A DNA stretch of 64,000 nucleotides from Thalassobacter stenotrophicus. GTDB taxonomy: Bacteria; Pseudomonadota; Alphaproteobacteria; Rhodobacterales; Rhodobacteraceae. The translations under genes and the position numbers were made by a program. Shown here piece by piece: positions 55,069 to 63,843 of the stretch (positions within the stretch are counted from its first letter, which is position 1; each line of letters starts with the position of its first letter). The notes under the pieces were generated by a model that saw only the letters and a program-made list of their open reading frames with translations, had not been told where the DNA came from and made no database searches. The stretch lies in assembly GCF_001458315.1 (NCBI RefSeq), contig NZ_CYRX01000033.1, positions 618,621 through 682,620 on the forward strand, given 5' to 3'.

Positions 55069-55148
55069 GTCTATTCTCACTTTTTTGTCCAAATGACGCT
55101 TTTGCCTGCGCGCTTTTGCTCGCATTTCCGGCGGCGTGGTCTATCCTT

Positions 55149-55727
55149 ATGAATAAGATGGAACACCCCGTACGAACTCTCAACCGCCTATTGGCAATTC
55201 TGTGTGCTGGTTACGTCACGTTTGTGGGCGCGGCCCATGCACAAGGGCGTGAGGACGATGCACGCGAGCTGCTCGAAACCTTGCGTGAGGCACCTGTCGA
55301 GGAAGCCGCTCGGTTGACCGGCGAAATCCTTGAGCGATGGTCACACTCCGGGTCTGCGGCCTTGGATTATTTGTTATCTCGTGGGCGGGACGCGTTGGAC
55401 GCTGAAGATTACGGCGCGGCCATTGAACATCTGACGGCGCTCACCGATCACGCACCCGATTTTGCCGAAGGCTGGAACGCTCGGGGCACCGCGTTTTTCC
55501 TGACGGAACGGTTCGGCTTGGCGGCGGCAGATTTGGAACGCGCGCTTGCTCTGAATCCCAATCATTTCGGCGCGCTGTCGGGACTTGGGGTCATTTACGA
55601 ACGCATTGATCAGCCTAAGGCTGCTTTGCAAGCTTTTGAGGAAGCCCTCAAAATTCACCCACACATGGAAGACGTCAGAGCCGCGGTGGAGCGTTTGCGC
55701 GCTCAGACCCAAGGCGTCGCTCTTTAA
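55149..55727 (+). CDS. Exported TPR-repeat protein
   Basis: This protein of about 192 residues has a signal peptide (RLLAILCAGYVTFVGAAHAQG) and at least three tetratricopeptide repeats from about residue 78: ALDAEDYGAAIEHLTALTDHAPDFAEGW, FLTERFGLAAADLERALALNPNHFGAL and ERIDQPKAALQAFEEALKIHPHMEDV. It probably scaffolds protein contacts in the periplasm. The longest open frame starts at a TTG, but the ATG at 55149 is better placed before the signal peptide. It ends 12 bases before the helicase gene. Confidence 0.85.
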   Translation: MNKMEHPVRTLNRLLAILCAGYVTFVGAAHAQGREDDARELLETLREAPVEEAARLTGEILERWSHSGSAALDYLLSRGRDALDAEDYGAAIEHLTALTDHAPDFAEGWNARGTAFFLTERFGLAAADLERALALNPNHFGALSGLGVIYERIDQPKAALQAFEEALKIHPHMEDVRAAVERLRAQTQGVAL

Positions 55728-55739
55728 GAAAGCCAAACA

Positions 55740-58502
55740 ATGGATCGTGCTGGGGTGACGGCTGTTTTAGGGCCGACGAACACCGGAAAAACGTATTACG
55801 CGATTGAGCGGATGCTGAGCTATAACTCCGGGATCATCGGGTTGCCGCTGCGCCTGCTTGCGCGCGAGGTGTATGATCGGATCGTGGATCTTCGCGGACC
55901 GGGCGTGGTTGCGCTTGTCACAGGTGAGGAGCGGATCGTACCGCCGCGGGTGAAATACTGGGTGTGCACAGTAGAGGCGATGCCGCAGGGGGTGGGCGCG
56001 GATTTTGTCGCGATTGACGAAATCCAGCTGTGCGCCGATCCGGACCGAGGGCATGTGTTCACCCAGCGATTGCTGGAAATGCGGGGCACCCATGAGACGC
56101 TGTTTATGGGTGCGGATACCATGCGCGGCCCGATATCGGAGCTTGTACCAGAGGTGCAATATGCGCGGCGGGATCGATTTTCGGACCTGACGTATACTGG
56201 CCCCAAAAAGATCAGCCGGATGCCGCCTCGCTCTGCAATCGTTGGATTTTCGGTGGATCAGGTTTATGCGATCGCCGAATTGTTGCGTCGCCAAAAGGGT
56301 GGGGCGGCTGTCGTCATGGGCGCGCTCAGCCCCCGAACCCGCAATGCGCAGGTTGCGATGTATCAAAACGGTGAGGTCGACTACTTGGTGGCGACGGACG
56401 CCATTGGCATGGGCCTCAATCTCGATATCCGCCACATCGCGTTTTCATCTACGACCAAATTTGACGGCCGACGGATGCGCTCGCTTGCGCCCAATGAATT
56501 GGCCCAAATTGCGGGGCGGGCAGGGCGCTATATGACACCGGGCACGTTTGGTGTGACCGGTGAGGCGGGCGCGATTGATGACGAAACAGTTGCGGCCATA
56601 ACGGCGCATAATTTCCGCCCAATCCAAAAGCTACAATGGCGCAACAGTCGCCTCGACATGGGCTCACCTGAGGCGTTGATCGCCTCGCTAGAGGCCCCAT
56701 CAGATGATCCCATGCTGGTGCGCGGGCGTGAGGCGGATGATGTCGGCGCGCTTAAGGCGATCTGTGATCTGGAGGGCATTCGCGTGCGCCTGCGCGACGC
56801 GCGCGATGTGCGGCTTTTGTGGGATGTGTGCCAAATTCCCGACTTTCGTGGTATCTCATCGTCTGAGCACGCGGGTCTTTTGGCGCGCATTTTTGAGTTC
56901 CTGCATGATGGTGGGGGTGTGCCGACTGATTGGTTCGCGCGGCAGATCAAACGCATCGACCGGACGGATGGCGACATTGACACATTGTCGAAACGTCTGG
57001 CGTTTATACGCACATGGACGTATGTGGCGCAGCGAAAGGGCTGGGTGGCCGATGAGAGCCATTGGCGCGACGCCACCCGTGCTGTAGAAGACCGATTGTC
57101 AGATGCGCTTCATGGTGCCCTGACGCAACGATTTGTTGACCGGCGGACAAGTGTCTTGCTTCGGCGGTTGAAGATGAAGGAGGGCCTGGTGGCCGACATT
57201 AACGATAAAGGCGAGGTCATGGTTGACGGCGAAATGCTCGGCCGCCTCGAAGGATTCCGCTTCCGTCAGGAGGCCAGCGCCACGCCGGACGAAGCGAAAA
57301 CCGTCCGTCAAGCTGCCACCACTGCGCTCCGTCCCGAGTTCCATTTGCGCGCGGACCGTTTCTATAACGCGCCGGACACGGAGATGGATTTCACCGAGCA
57401 AGGTGGCCTGATGTGGGGCGATCAAGCGATTGGTAAGCTGGTCAAAGGCTCCGAGGCGCTGAAGCCCACTGCTGAGGCCTTTGTTGATGATGATGCGGGT
57501 CCAGAGGTTGCGCAAAAAGTGCAGCGTCGTTTGCAGCACTTTATTGATCGCAAAGTTGCAGCCGCGTTCGAGCCGTTACTTGCGATGTCCAAAGACGAGA
57601 ATGTCACCGGGATTGCTCGGGGCTTTGCGTTCCAAATGGTCGAAGCCATGGGTGTTCTGCCCCGCGCAAGCGTCGCGAACGATGTGAAGGCGTTGGACCA
57701 AGATGCGCGCGGCCTGTTGCGTAAGCATGGTGTCCGCTTCGGTCAGTTCACAATTTTTCAGCAATTGTTGCTAAAGCCCGCGCCGACGCGTTTGCGGTTG
57801 GTGCTGTGGTCGCTTTGGAATGACCTGCAGGAATTCCCCGAAGCCCCGCCCCCCGGTCTGGTGACTGTGCCCAACCTGACGGACATGCCGCAGGGGTACT
57901 ATGCCAACGCGGGCTACGTCTCTGCTGGGCAGCGTGCGATCCGTATCGACATGCTGGAGCGTCTGGCGGACATGCTGCGGACGATGGACACACGCGGCGG
58001 CTTTGAAGCGACCGCTGATATGCTGTCGATCACCGGCATGACGCTGGAGCAGTTTGCTGATCTGATGCAAGGTCTGGGCTACAAGGCCGAGCCGGGAAGC
58101 CGTGAAAAGGTTAAGGCCAAAGCCAAAGAGCTGACGGCTGAGGAAATCGCTGCTGAAGTCGCCGCGAAATCAGAGGCCGCCGTTGACGCTGCGCCGGTTG
58201 AGGATGTCGCGCCTGCTGAAGGTGTTACTGAGGAAGCACCTGCCGAGGCCGTTGCAACAGCGCCTGAAGGCCCTGAGATGGAGAGCTTTTATACGTTCTC
58301 GTGGGAGCCAAAGCGCCGTCCGCAGCAAGGTAAAGGTCGTCGCGATGATACGGCGCCGCGCAAAGGTAAGGGCAAGCCTCAAGGCAAGTTCAAGCGCGAT
58401 GACGGACCTCGCACTCATTCTGCCAAGCCAAAGCGCAAGGAAAAGCCGGTTGATCCGGATAACCCATTTGCTGCGGCACTTGCTGGCCTCAAGACCAAGT
58501 AA
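55740..58502 (+). CDS. SUV3-like ATP-dependent RNA helicase
   Basis: This 920-residue SF2 helicase resembles mitochondrial SUV3. Walker A is GPTNTGKT at residues 11-18 and the DExx box is D-E-I-Q at residues 93-96. The second RecA domain contains VATDAIGMGLNLD and ELAQIAGRAGRY. The middle region (about 330-760) has the helical SUV3-type domains. The last 130 residues are alanine- and glutamate-rich, then strongly lysine- and arginine-rich (KPKRKEKPVDPDNPFA), probably an RNA-binding tail. A role in RNA degradation or structured-RNA handling is known for SUV3 but not for the alphaproteobacterial protein. The S4-protein gene follows after three bases. Confidence 0.88.
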   Translation: MDRAGVTAVLGPTNTGKTYYAIERMLSYNSGIIGLPLRLLAREVYDRIVDLRGPGVVALVTGEERIVPPRVKYWVCTVEAMPQGVGADFVAIDEIQLCADPDRGHVFTQRLLEMRGTHETLFMGADTMRGPISELVPEVQYARRDRFSDLTYTGPKKISRMPPRSAIVGFSVDQVYAIAELLRRQKGGAAVVMGALSPRTRNAQVAMYQNGEVDYLVATDAIGMGLNLDIRHIAFSSTTKFDGRRMRSLAPNELAQIAGRAGRYMTPGTFGVTGEAGAIDDETVAAITAHNFRPIQKLQWRNSRLDMGSPEALIASLEAPSDDPMLVRGREADDVGALKAICDLEGIRVRLRDARDVRLLWDVCQIPDFRGISSSEHAGLLARIFEFLHDGGGVPTDWFARQIKRIDRTDGDIDTLSKRLAFIRTWTYVAQRKGWVADESHWRDATRAVEDRLSDALHGALTQRFVDRRTSVLLRRLKMKEGLVADINDKGEVMVDGEMLGRLEGFRFRQEASATPDEAKTVRQAATTALRPEFHLRADRFYNAPDTEMDFTEQGGLMWGDQAIGKLVKGSEALKPTAEAFVDDDAGPEVAQKVQRRLQHFIDRKVAAAFEPLLAMSKDENVTGIARGFAFQMVEAMGVLPRASVANDVKALDQDARGLLRKHGVRFGQFTIFQQLLLKPAPTRLRLVLWSLWNDLQEFPEAPPPGLVTVPNLTDMPQGYYANAGYVSAGQRAIRIDMLERLADMLRTMDTRGGFEATADMLSITGMTLEQFADLMQGLGYKAEPGSREKVKAKAKELTAEEIAAEVAAKSEAAVDAAPVEDVAPAEGVTEEAPAEAVATAPEGPEMESFYTFSWEPKRRPQQGKGRRDDTAPRKGKGKPQGKFKRDDGPRTHSAKPKRKEKPVDPDNPFAAALAGLKTK

Positions 58503-58505
58503 GGC

Positions 58506-58880
58506 ATGACCGAGCCTACTGCGAAACAGCGACTAGATAAGTGGCTCTGGCAGGCGCGGTTTTTCAAAACACGAGGACTTGCGGCGGCGATGGTCGGCGC
58601 AGGTCACGTACGGGTCAATGGCGAAAAAGCCAGTAAACCGGCGGCACAGATCAAGGTTGGCGATACGCTGACCTTTAGCCAAGGCACCCGCGTCCGAATT
58701 GTGAAAATCCTGGCTCTTGCGACGCGCCGAGGCCCCGCGCCTGAGGCGCAAGGGCTTTACGAGGATCATTCGCCCGCGCCTATCCCCAAGCCAGATGCAC
58801 CGCCTGAGCGGATCGGGGGACGTCCCACCGGGAAAGATCGTCGCAAAATCGATGCTTTACGCCCACGTGCGCTTGAATGA
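58506..58880 (+). CDS. S4-domain RNA-binding protein (HslR/Hsp15-like)
   Basis: This 124-residue protein has an N-terminal S4 domain: RLDKWLWQARFFKTRGLAAAMV, then GHVRVNGEKASKPAAQIKVGDTLTF. The C terminus is basic (GGRPTGKDRRKIDALR). E. coli Hsp15 rescues stalled 50S subunits carrying peptidyl-tRNA after heat shock. The coupling to an RNA helicase gene suggests a shared role in RNA or ribosome quality control. A fold as short as this cannot be assigned more exactly. Confidence 0.88.
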   Translation: MTEPTAKQRLDKWLWQARFFKTRGLAAAMVGAGHVRVNGEKASKPAAQIKVGDTLTFSQGTRVRIVKILALATRRGPAPEAQGLYEDHSPAPIPKPDAPPERIGGRPTGKDRRKIDALRPRALE

Positions 58881-58943
58881 TTGTCATGCTGCGTTTACAT
58901 CGGCCCCGGTGGAATTGCCCCGCAACCGAATGAGACATGATTC

Positions 58944-59282
58944 ATGACCTACGTCGTCACCGACAACTGTATCGCCTGCAAATTCACAGACTGTGTTGAA
59001 GTCTGCCCCGTTGATTGCTTCTACGAAGGCGAGAACATGCTGGTGATCCATCCCGATGAATGCATCGACTGTGGTGTTTGCGAGCCAGAATGCCCTGCTG
59101 ACGCGATCCGGCCCGACACCGAGCCAGACATGGAAAAGTGGGTTGAGTTCAACCGTAAGTATTCCGAGGCCTGGCCCGTAATCATCACCAAAAAAGACCA
59201 ACTGCCCGACGCAGAGGCACTGGACGGTGTTGAGGGCAAGCTTGAGACTCACTTCTCTGAGGCTCCTGGCGAAGGCGGCTGA
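58944..59282 (+). CDS. fdxA: 7Fe ferredoxin (FdII/FdxA)
   Basis: This 112-residue ferredoxin has cysteines at C9, C12, C17, C21 and C25, and then C40, C43, C46 and C50. The spacing is that of the Azotobacter/Rhodobacter FdI/FdII class, which holds one 3Fe-4S and one 4Fe-4S cluster. The acidic C-terminal extension ([19 protein letters not shown]) is typical. It serves as a low-potential electron carrier; the partner is unknown. It lies 63 bases after the S4-protein gene and before carD, an order common in alphaproteobacteria. Confidence 0.95.
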   Translation: MTYVVTDNCIACKFTDCVEVCPVDCFYEGENMLVIHPDECIDCGVCEPECPADAIRPDTEPDMEKWVEFNRKYSEAWPVIITKKDQLPDAEALDGVEGKLETHFSEAPGEGG

Positions 59283-59553
59283 TAGCCTGTTCTGCCTCTA
59301 CGTAAGAGCGGTTTAAGCAGGGGTTTCATCGCCTTTTAGGTATGCCAAACGCCCTATTGCGACCGTGGCGCTTTATCAAAAGCGTATTTTGTGGTATACA
59401 CTCACGATAGGTTGGCCGCGCCAGCCCGAGATCCAGCGCTGCCGCATCGGATCCAATTGAAACGCAGAGAATGCAATGTGCCTCTGGAACGCGATTTCCT
59501 AGGGCGCAATTTTGTCGGTCTGCAGACTATGAACGCAAAAGAGGAGCATGCCC

Positions 59554-60063
59554 ATGAGCAAGTCCAACAACGATTTTCATCCGGATGAATACGTGGTCTA
59601 TCCAGCACACGGTGTCGGCCAGATTGTGTCAATCGAAGAGCAGGAAATCGCCGGACTGACCTTGGAATTGTTTGTCATCTCGTTCGCGAAAGACAAGATG
59701 ACGCTTCGGGTTCCGACCCATAAAGCCACTGAAGTGGGTATGCGCAGCCTGTCGTCACCTGATGTGGTGTCGCGCGCGATGGACACTCTAAAGGGCAAGG
59801 CCCGCGTGAAGCGTGCAATGTGGTCCCGCCGGGCGCAGGAATACGAGCAAAAGATCAATTCAGGCGACCTGATTTCCATCGCGGAGGTCGTGCGCGACCT
59901 GCACCGTGGTGATGACCAGCGTGAGCAAAGCTATTCCGAGCGTCAGTTGTACGAAGCCGCTCTTGAGCGGTTAACCCGTGAGCTGGCTGCCGTGGATGGC
60001 ATCGAGGAATCTGGCGCGCAGGAGCGTGTGGATAGTGTGCTTGTGGCCCGTGCCGCAGCCTAA
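59554..60063 (+). CDS. carD: CarD-family transcription regulator
   Basis: This 169-residue protein has an N-terminal RNA-polymerase-interacting Tudor-like domain (EYVVYPAHGVGQIVSIEEQEIAG) and a C-terminal helical DNA-binding domain (MWSRRAQEYEQKINSGDLISIAEVVRDLHR). CarD binds the polymerase beta subunit and stabilises open promoter complexes, including rRNA and stress promoters. Two ATGs lie close together at 59548 and 59554. The second has better spacing from the AGAGGAG site. The 270-base gap before it probably holds its own promoter. A strong terminator follows. Confidence 0.94.
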   Translation: MSKSNNDFHPDEYVVYPAHGVGQIVSIEEQEIAGLTLELFVISFAKDKMTLRVPTHKATEVGMRSLSSPDVVSRAMDTLKGKARVKRAMWSRRAQEYEQKINSGDLISIAEVVRDLHRGDDQREQSYSERQLYEAALERLTRELAAVDGIEESGAQERVDSVLVARAAA

Positions 60064-60085
60064 GCGAGCCGGATAGGAATTGGTG

Positions 60086-60112
60086 AAAGGCGTCCCTCGG
60101 GGCGCCTTTTTC
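60086..60112 (+). terminator. Intrinsic terminator after carD
   Basis: The stem AAAGGCG...CGCCTTT, with additional internal CCC/GGG pairs around a two-base loop, leads into TTTTT. It lies 22 bases after the carD stop and touches the end of the convergent cobS gene. Confidence 0.88.
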
Positions 60113-60861
60113 TATTGTGTAAAGATGGCGGCAAACGCCGTGAGGCACAGCAGTTCCGCTACAACCTGTGCGGCACCTAAGACATCGCCGGTTTGGCCGC
60201 CAATCTTTGACTTTGCCAGCATGCCTAGCGTGATCGCAACAAGCGCGACGACTGCCAAGCCGATCACTGTGGCGAGCGGTCCAACGCAACCCAGTGCGAT
60301 GAAGGTGGCAATTACGCCTGATATTGCCGCCGTGGCCTGGGGTGGTCGTCCTGTTGTGTGAGAGAGCCCTGTGTCGCGCGCGTTGGGTAGGGCGGTCATG
60401 AGTGCGGGTAGGGGGGCACGCGACAACGCCGCAGCCGCCACGAGTGCAAAGGGCGCGACCCCCAGCAACGCGCCCCAAAGCGCCCAACGCCACAGAAACG
60501 CGAGGACCAATGCGATTACGCCGTATGTGCCAATGTGGCTGTCCTTCATGATCTCTAGTCTGCGGGCGGGTGTCCATCCGCCCCAGAACCCATCGGCGGT
60601 ATCCGCGAGGCCATCTTCGTGCATCGCGCCCGTTATCATGACCTGTATCACCAACCCGACCGCAACCGCGGCCATCCCCAGGCCAAGCGCCATGAGGCCC
60701 GTTGCCGCCGCAACCGCAATGCCGCCCACCACAAGTCCGACAACCGGAAAAGCCCAGGCCCATGTGGTGAATCCAGTCTTGGAAAAGTCGGCATGGATAG
60801 GCAGCCGTGTGAGCAACGCGCAGGCGCGCCGGAAGTCCCCTAAGATGTCGACTGACGTCAT
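60112..60861 (-). CDS. cobS: Adenosylcobinamide-GDP ribazoletransferase (cobalamin synthase)
   Basis: This 249-residue inner-membrane enzyme joins alpha-ribazole to adenosylcobinamide-GDP in the last steps of cobalamin synthesis. Landmark segments are RACALLTRLPI at the N terminus and MITGAMHEDGLADTADGFWGG with the acidic catalytic cluster. About six membrane helices follow, with RLEIMKDSHIGTYGVIALVLAF between. It is divergent from cobT across 89 bases. I saw no cobalamin riboswitch in that short gap. Confidence 0.94.
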   Translation of the reverse strand: MTSVDILGDFRRACALLTRLPIHADFSKTGFTTWAWAFPVVGLVVGGIAVAAATGLMALGLGMAAVAVGLVIQVMITGAMHEDGLADTADGFWGGWTPARRLEIMKDSHIGTYGVIALVLAFLWRWALWGALLGVAPFALVAAAALSRAPLPALMTALPNARDTGLSHTTGRPPQATAAISGVIATFIALGCVGPLATVIGLAVVALVAITLGMLAKSKIGGQTGDVLGAAQVVAELLCLTAFAAIFTQ

Positions 60862-60950
60862 TTTAGTCTCTTTCCCTCTAAGTGCTGCGGCGATAGACCG
60901 TTTTCGTGCGGTTCGACCCGTGCTTAGCGAACGACAGCAGAGAGTCCCAG

Positions 60951-61952
60951 ATGTTTACAACGACCGCCGAGTTTCTTGATCTTCTACACAGCGCTCCGGG
61001 CCCCCATCCCCAAGCGCAGGCGGACGCAGCGGATCGCAATGCGCAGTTGACCAAGCCCCCGGGCGCACTTGGTCGGCTTGAGGACCTTGCTCAATGGTAT
61101 GCAGGATGGCGAGGTGATGCGCGCCCCTCAATTGATGCGGCTCAGATCGTAGTTTTTGCGGGCAATCACGGTGTGTGCGCGCAGGGTGTGAGCGCGTTTC
61201 CGTCCGAAGTGACGGCGCAGATGGTGTTGAACTTTCAAGCGGGTGGTGCGGCGATCAACCAGTTGGCTAAGGCTGTTGGTGCCCGGCTTGATGTTCATGC
61301 GCTGGATCTTGACCGCCCAACGCAAGATTTCACCCAAGCGCCTGCGATGACCGAAGCGGAATTGGTTTCGGCGTTGCGCGCAGGCTGGGACGCCGTGCGC
61401 CCCGAGACGGACCTTTTGGTCGCGGGTGAAATGGGCATTGGCAATACAACGTCGGCAGCCGCGATTGCCTGCGCGCTGTTTGGTGAAGAACCTGCTGACT
61501 GGACGGGGCGGGGCACTGGTGTGGATGACGCAGGTCTCGTGGCTAAGACCGCAGCTGTTTCGACGGGCGTCTCGCTTCATGTCGGGCGCTCAGGTTTGGA
61601 CGTATTGCGCTGCCTTGGTGGGCGCGAGATCGCTGCCATGGCCGGTGCGATCGCGGCAGCGCGGAGCCGCCGCATCCCAGTTATTTTGGACGGTTTTATT
61701 TGTTGCGCGGCTGCTGCGTGTCTTGCAGCCGAAGCGCCAGACGCACTGGCGCATTGTGTGGCGGGCCATAAGTCTGCGGAGGCTGCACACGGCGAAGTCC
61801 TTAACGCACTTGGCTTGTCGCCTTTGCTGTCGCTGGACATGCGTTTAGGTGAGGCTTCGGGCGGCGCCGCTGCAATTTCCATCCTGCGCGCCGCCGTCGC
61901 CTGCCATTCTGGGATGGCGACTTTTGCAGAAGCTGGGGTCGCAACAGAATAA
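60951..61952 (+). CDS. cobT: Nicotinate-nucleotide:dimethylbenzimidazole phosphoribosyltransferase
   Basis: This 333-residue cytoplasmic enzyme makes alpha-ribazole phosphate, the lower-ligand precursor used by CobS. It carries [17 protein letters not shown] near residue 33, [17 protein letters not shown], the active-site [18 protein letters not shown] and the C-terminal [17 protein letters not shown] with the catalytic glutamate region ATFAEAGV. In the Pseudomonas naming it is CobU. The ATG at 60951 begins the homologous region; the open frame starts 15 codons earlier. Paired with cobS, it gives lower-ligand assembly for B12-dependent enzymes. Confidence 0.94.
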   Translation: MFTTTAEFLDLLHSAPGPHPQAQADAADRNAQLTKPPGALGRLEDLAQWYAGWRGDARPSIDAAQIVVFAGNHGVCAQGVSAFPSEVTAQMVLNFQAGGAAINQLAKAVGARLDVHALDLDRPTQDFTQAPAMTEAELVSALRAGWDAVRPETDLLVAGEMGIGNTTSAAAIACALFGEEPADWTGRGTGVDDAGLVAKTAAVSTGVSLHVGRSGLDVLRCLGGREIAAMAGAIAAARSRRIPVILDGFICCAAAACLAAEAPDALAHCVAGHKSAEAAHGEVLNALGLSPLLSLDMRLGEASGGAAAISILRAAVACHSGMATFAEAGVATE

Positions 61953-62006
61953 GTTGTATTTCGGGTCTTGCAGGCGCCGATAAATGGCGTTATCCGCTCC
62001 CCCAGT

Positions 62007-62082
62007 GCCCCTATAGCTCAGCTGGTAGAGCAACTGATTTGTAATCAGTAGGTCCGCGGTTCGAGTCCGTGTGGGGGCACCA
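62007..62082 (+). tRNA. tRNA-Thr (anticodon TGT)
   Basis: A 76-base cloverleaf is visible. The acceptor arms are GCCCCTA and TGGGGGC (one G-T pair), the D-arm is GCTCAGCTGGTAGAGC, and the anticodon stem ACTGA/TCAGT has the loop TTTGTAA giving anticodon TGT. The T-arm is CGCGGTTCGAGTCCGTG. The terminal CCA is encoded. It lies at the border between core genes and the IS-bearing end of the window. Confidence 0.97.
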
Positions 62083-62369
62083 CTTTTCGTTTGATTTCAA
62101 CGGATTTTTGAGGCTACTCGCTCTGGGCAGATTCGGTGTATTCGCTTGTAGAAGCAAGGTGCAAGCGTTGTTATGGGGCGACAGTTGCTTCTTAGTTGTC
62201 GGGTATGGGCTCATCTTGGGCGGAAAACAGTAGTTCGCTTTACATTCAAAGTTGTCAGTAGCTGCGCCTCATTCAGGACATTTACATCTGATCGACTATT
62301 CCATTGAAAGTATCGCTAGGGGGTGATTTCTGGCTCGGAGCATTTCAACGAAAGCGGTACTTACTGCCG
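62083..62369. other. Gene-free stretch between tRNA-Thr and the IS element
   Basis: These 287 bases hold no supported gene, and I see no clear promoter, hairpin or integrase remnant. They are more AT-rich than the core to the left. Confidence 0.5.
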
Positions 62370-62379
62370 GACCTGCTCC
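62370..62379. repeat. Left terminal inverted repeat of the IS3 element
   Basis: GACCTGCTCC is the exact reverse complement of the right end at 63571-63580. It lies 54 bases before the orfA ribosome binding region. Confidence 0.7.
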
Positions 62380-62433
62380 CCTGAAATGTCCGGTGTTTAT
62401 CGTTAGCCTGTTCTCCAACTGAGGAGACAGACG

Positions 62434-62700
62434 ATGAAGAGAAGCCGTTTCAGCGAAGAACAGATCATTGGGATATTGAAAGAAGGTCCGGCTGGGCTTG
62501 GTGCGAAGGAGCTGTGCCGCAAGCATGGTGTCATTGATGCGACGTTTTGCAAATGGCGGTCCAAGTATGGCGGCATGGAGGTGTCGGATGCGAAGAAGCT
62601 GAAGGCGCTTGAGGTTGAGCACGCCAAGCTGAAGAAGCTGCTGGCGGAACAGATGATGGATGTATCGACGCTTAAGGAGATGCTGGGAAAAAACTTTTGA
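62434..62700 (+). CDS. IS3-family transposase OrfA
   Basis: This 88-residue helix-turn-helix protein (KRSRFSEEQIIGILKEG, then AKELCRKHGVIDATFCKWRSKYGG) ends with a leucine-zipper-like helix (KLKALEVEHAKLKKLLAEQMMD). It binds the element ends. A GAGGAGACAG ribosome binding site lies before the ATG. Its end overlaps the OrfB frame and carries a programmed frameshift heptamer, so a fused OrfAB transposase would be made. Confidence 0.92.
   Translation: MKRSRFSEEQIIGILKEGPAGLGAKELCRKHGVIDATFCKWRSKYGGMEVSDAKKLKALEVEHAKLKKLLAEQMMDVSTLKEMLGKNF
62688..62694 (+). other. Programmed -1 frameshift heptamer A-AAA-AAC
   Basis: The slippery heptamer stands in the correct OrfA phase (X XXY YYZ) just before the OrfA stop codon. 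Slipping back one base joins OrfA to the OrfB frame. This is the standard IS3-family control of transposase production. Confidence 0.85.
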
Positions 62701-63503
62701 GGCCTGGTGCGCGACGCAGAGCAGCGAGTTGGGTCATATTAGAGAATCGATACAATCAGAAACGGGCCTGTGCCTTGGCCGGGATCAATCCGCGCGTCTA
62801 TCGGCGAGTGTCCAAGCGACCTGCCGATACTGACCTGCGGGATCGACTAAAGGAGCTGTCATCTGAAGGGCGGCGCTTCGGCTATAGTCGGCTGCACATC
62901 TTGCTCAAACGCGAGGATTGGCATGTGAATTGGAAGAAGCTGTACCGGATCTATAGCGAAGAAGGGCTAACAGTTCGCAAACGGGGCGGTCGCAAGCGCA
63001 CAGTGGGCACCAGGGCGCCAATGACGATCCCGCAGGGGCCGAACCAACGGTGGTCCTCGGACTTTGTGTCTGACAGCTTGTTATGTGGCCGTCGGTTCCG
63101 CATCCTGAACGTGATCGACGACTTCAGTCGCGAATGTTTAGCAGCGGTCGTCGATACTTCCTTGTCGGGTCAGCGAGTAGCCCGTGAGCTGGATCAGATC
63201 GCTGATACACGCGGATATCCGTGTTTAGTGGTGTCAGATAATGGGACTGAACTGACGTCGAACACGATCCTAAAATGGCAAGAAGACCGCAAGGTCGACT
63301 GGCACTATACCACCGCGGCGCGAAAGCCCATGTCGAATGGATTTGTAGAGAGCTTCAATGGTCGGATGCGCGACGAGTGCTCGAATAAGCATCTGTTCGA
63401 CAACTCACGCCACGCCCGCAATCTGGTGGCAGCACGGCGCACCGACTTCAACCCTTACCACGACCGCCCACGTTCTAGTCTCGCTGGCCTGACACCGGGG
63501 TAA
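62697..63503 (+). pseudogene. IS3-family transposase OrfB, C-terminally truncated by nonsense codons
   Basis: The 268-codon frame contains the DDE integrase core. The first aspartate is in RWSSDFVSD near residue 120, the second in VVSDNGTELTSN, and the glutamate in NGFVESFNGRMRDE near residue 220. It stops right after SSLAGLTPG. The frame beyond the stop still reads Y-L-N-R, a second stop, then K-K-D-R-N-L-I-R-A-N-L, the tail expected for this IS subgroup. A GAA-to-TAA change and a second nonsense change have therefore probably removed about 20 residues. The catalytic triad is intact, so residual activity is possible. Confidence 0.75.
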
Positions 63504-63570
63504 TATCTTAATCGCTAAAAGAAAGACCGAAATCTGATCAGAGCTAACCTTATTGAACGGGTTCGAAGAG

Positions 63571-63580
63571 GAGCAGGTCA
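63571..63580. repeat. Right terminal inverted repeat of the IS3 element
   Basis: GGAGCAGGTC is the exact reverse complement of the left end at 62370-62379. Confidence 0.7.
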
Positions 63581-63843
63581 GGGGGAGGTGCCAGTGGCCT
63601 TTGCAAGGCAGCAAGGTCAAAGCCGGATCTGTTGTTTTGTTCCGTACACTTGGTAGCGGTTATTGAAGCCTTGGCGAGACAGCGCCCACCGTAGAGACAT
63701 GCAGGACTCGAGAGTAATGCAGGGATGTGGATCGCAACTTACTATTTTGATCTGATCGAAATTTGGTTCCTGGTCCAAATCTCGCTCCAAACACTCTCGT
63801 CTGTTCCTGTGGCCGTCTTCGGCTGCGCCAAGTGGAGGGGACG
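63581..63843. other. Gene-free accessory stretch right of the IS element
   Basis: A minus-strand open frame of 82 codons (63617-63865) lacks any recognisable motif and I do not call it a gene. Otherwise the 263 bases hold no feature I can support. Confidence 0.4.

Larger units (their letters stand above)
62370..63580 (+). mobile_element. IS3-family insertion sequence
   Basis: The element of about 1.21 kb has two overlapping reading frames (orfA and orfB) in the IS3 layout. Its ends carry GACCTGCTCC (62370-62379) and the exact inverted copy GGAGCAGGTC (63571-63580). A match continues imperfectly outwards. I see no clear target-site duplication, so the true ends may lie a base or two outside or the flanks have changed. 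The orfB end carries nonsense codons, so this copy may be inactive. Confidence 0.82.

Noticed and set aside
60862..60950. Possible cobalamin riboswitch between cobS and cobT
   Set aside because: The gap is too short and lacks the conserved B12-box.
62011..62214. Minus-strand open frame ending in a TDSNRG...ALPAEL-like string
   Set aside because: It is the antisense translation of the tRNA-Thr gene, a well-known spurious open frame.
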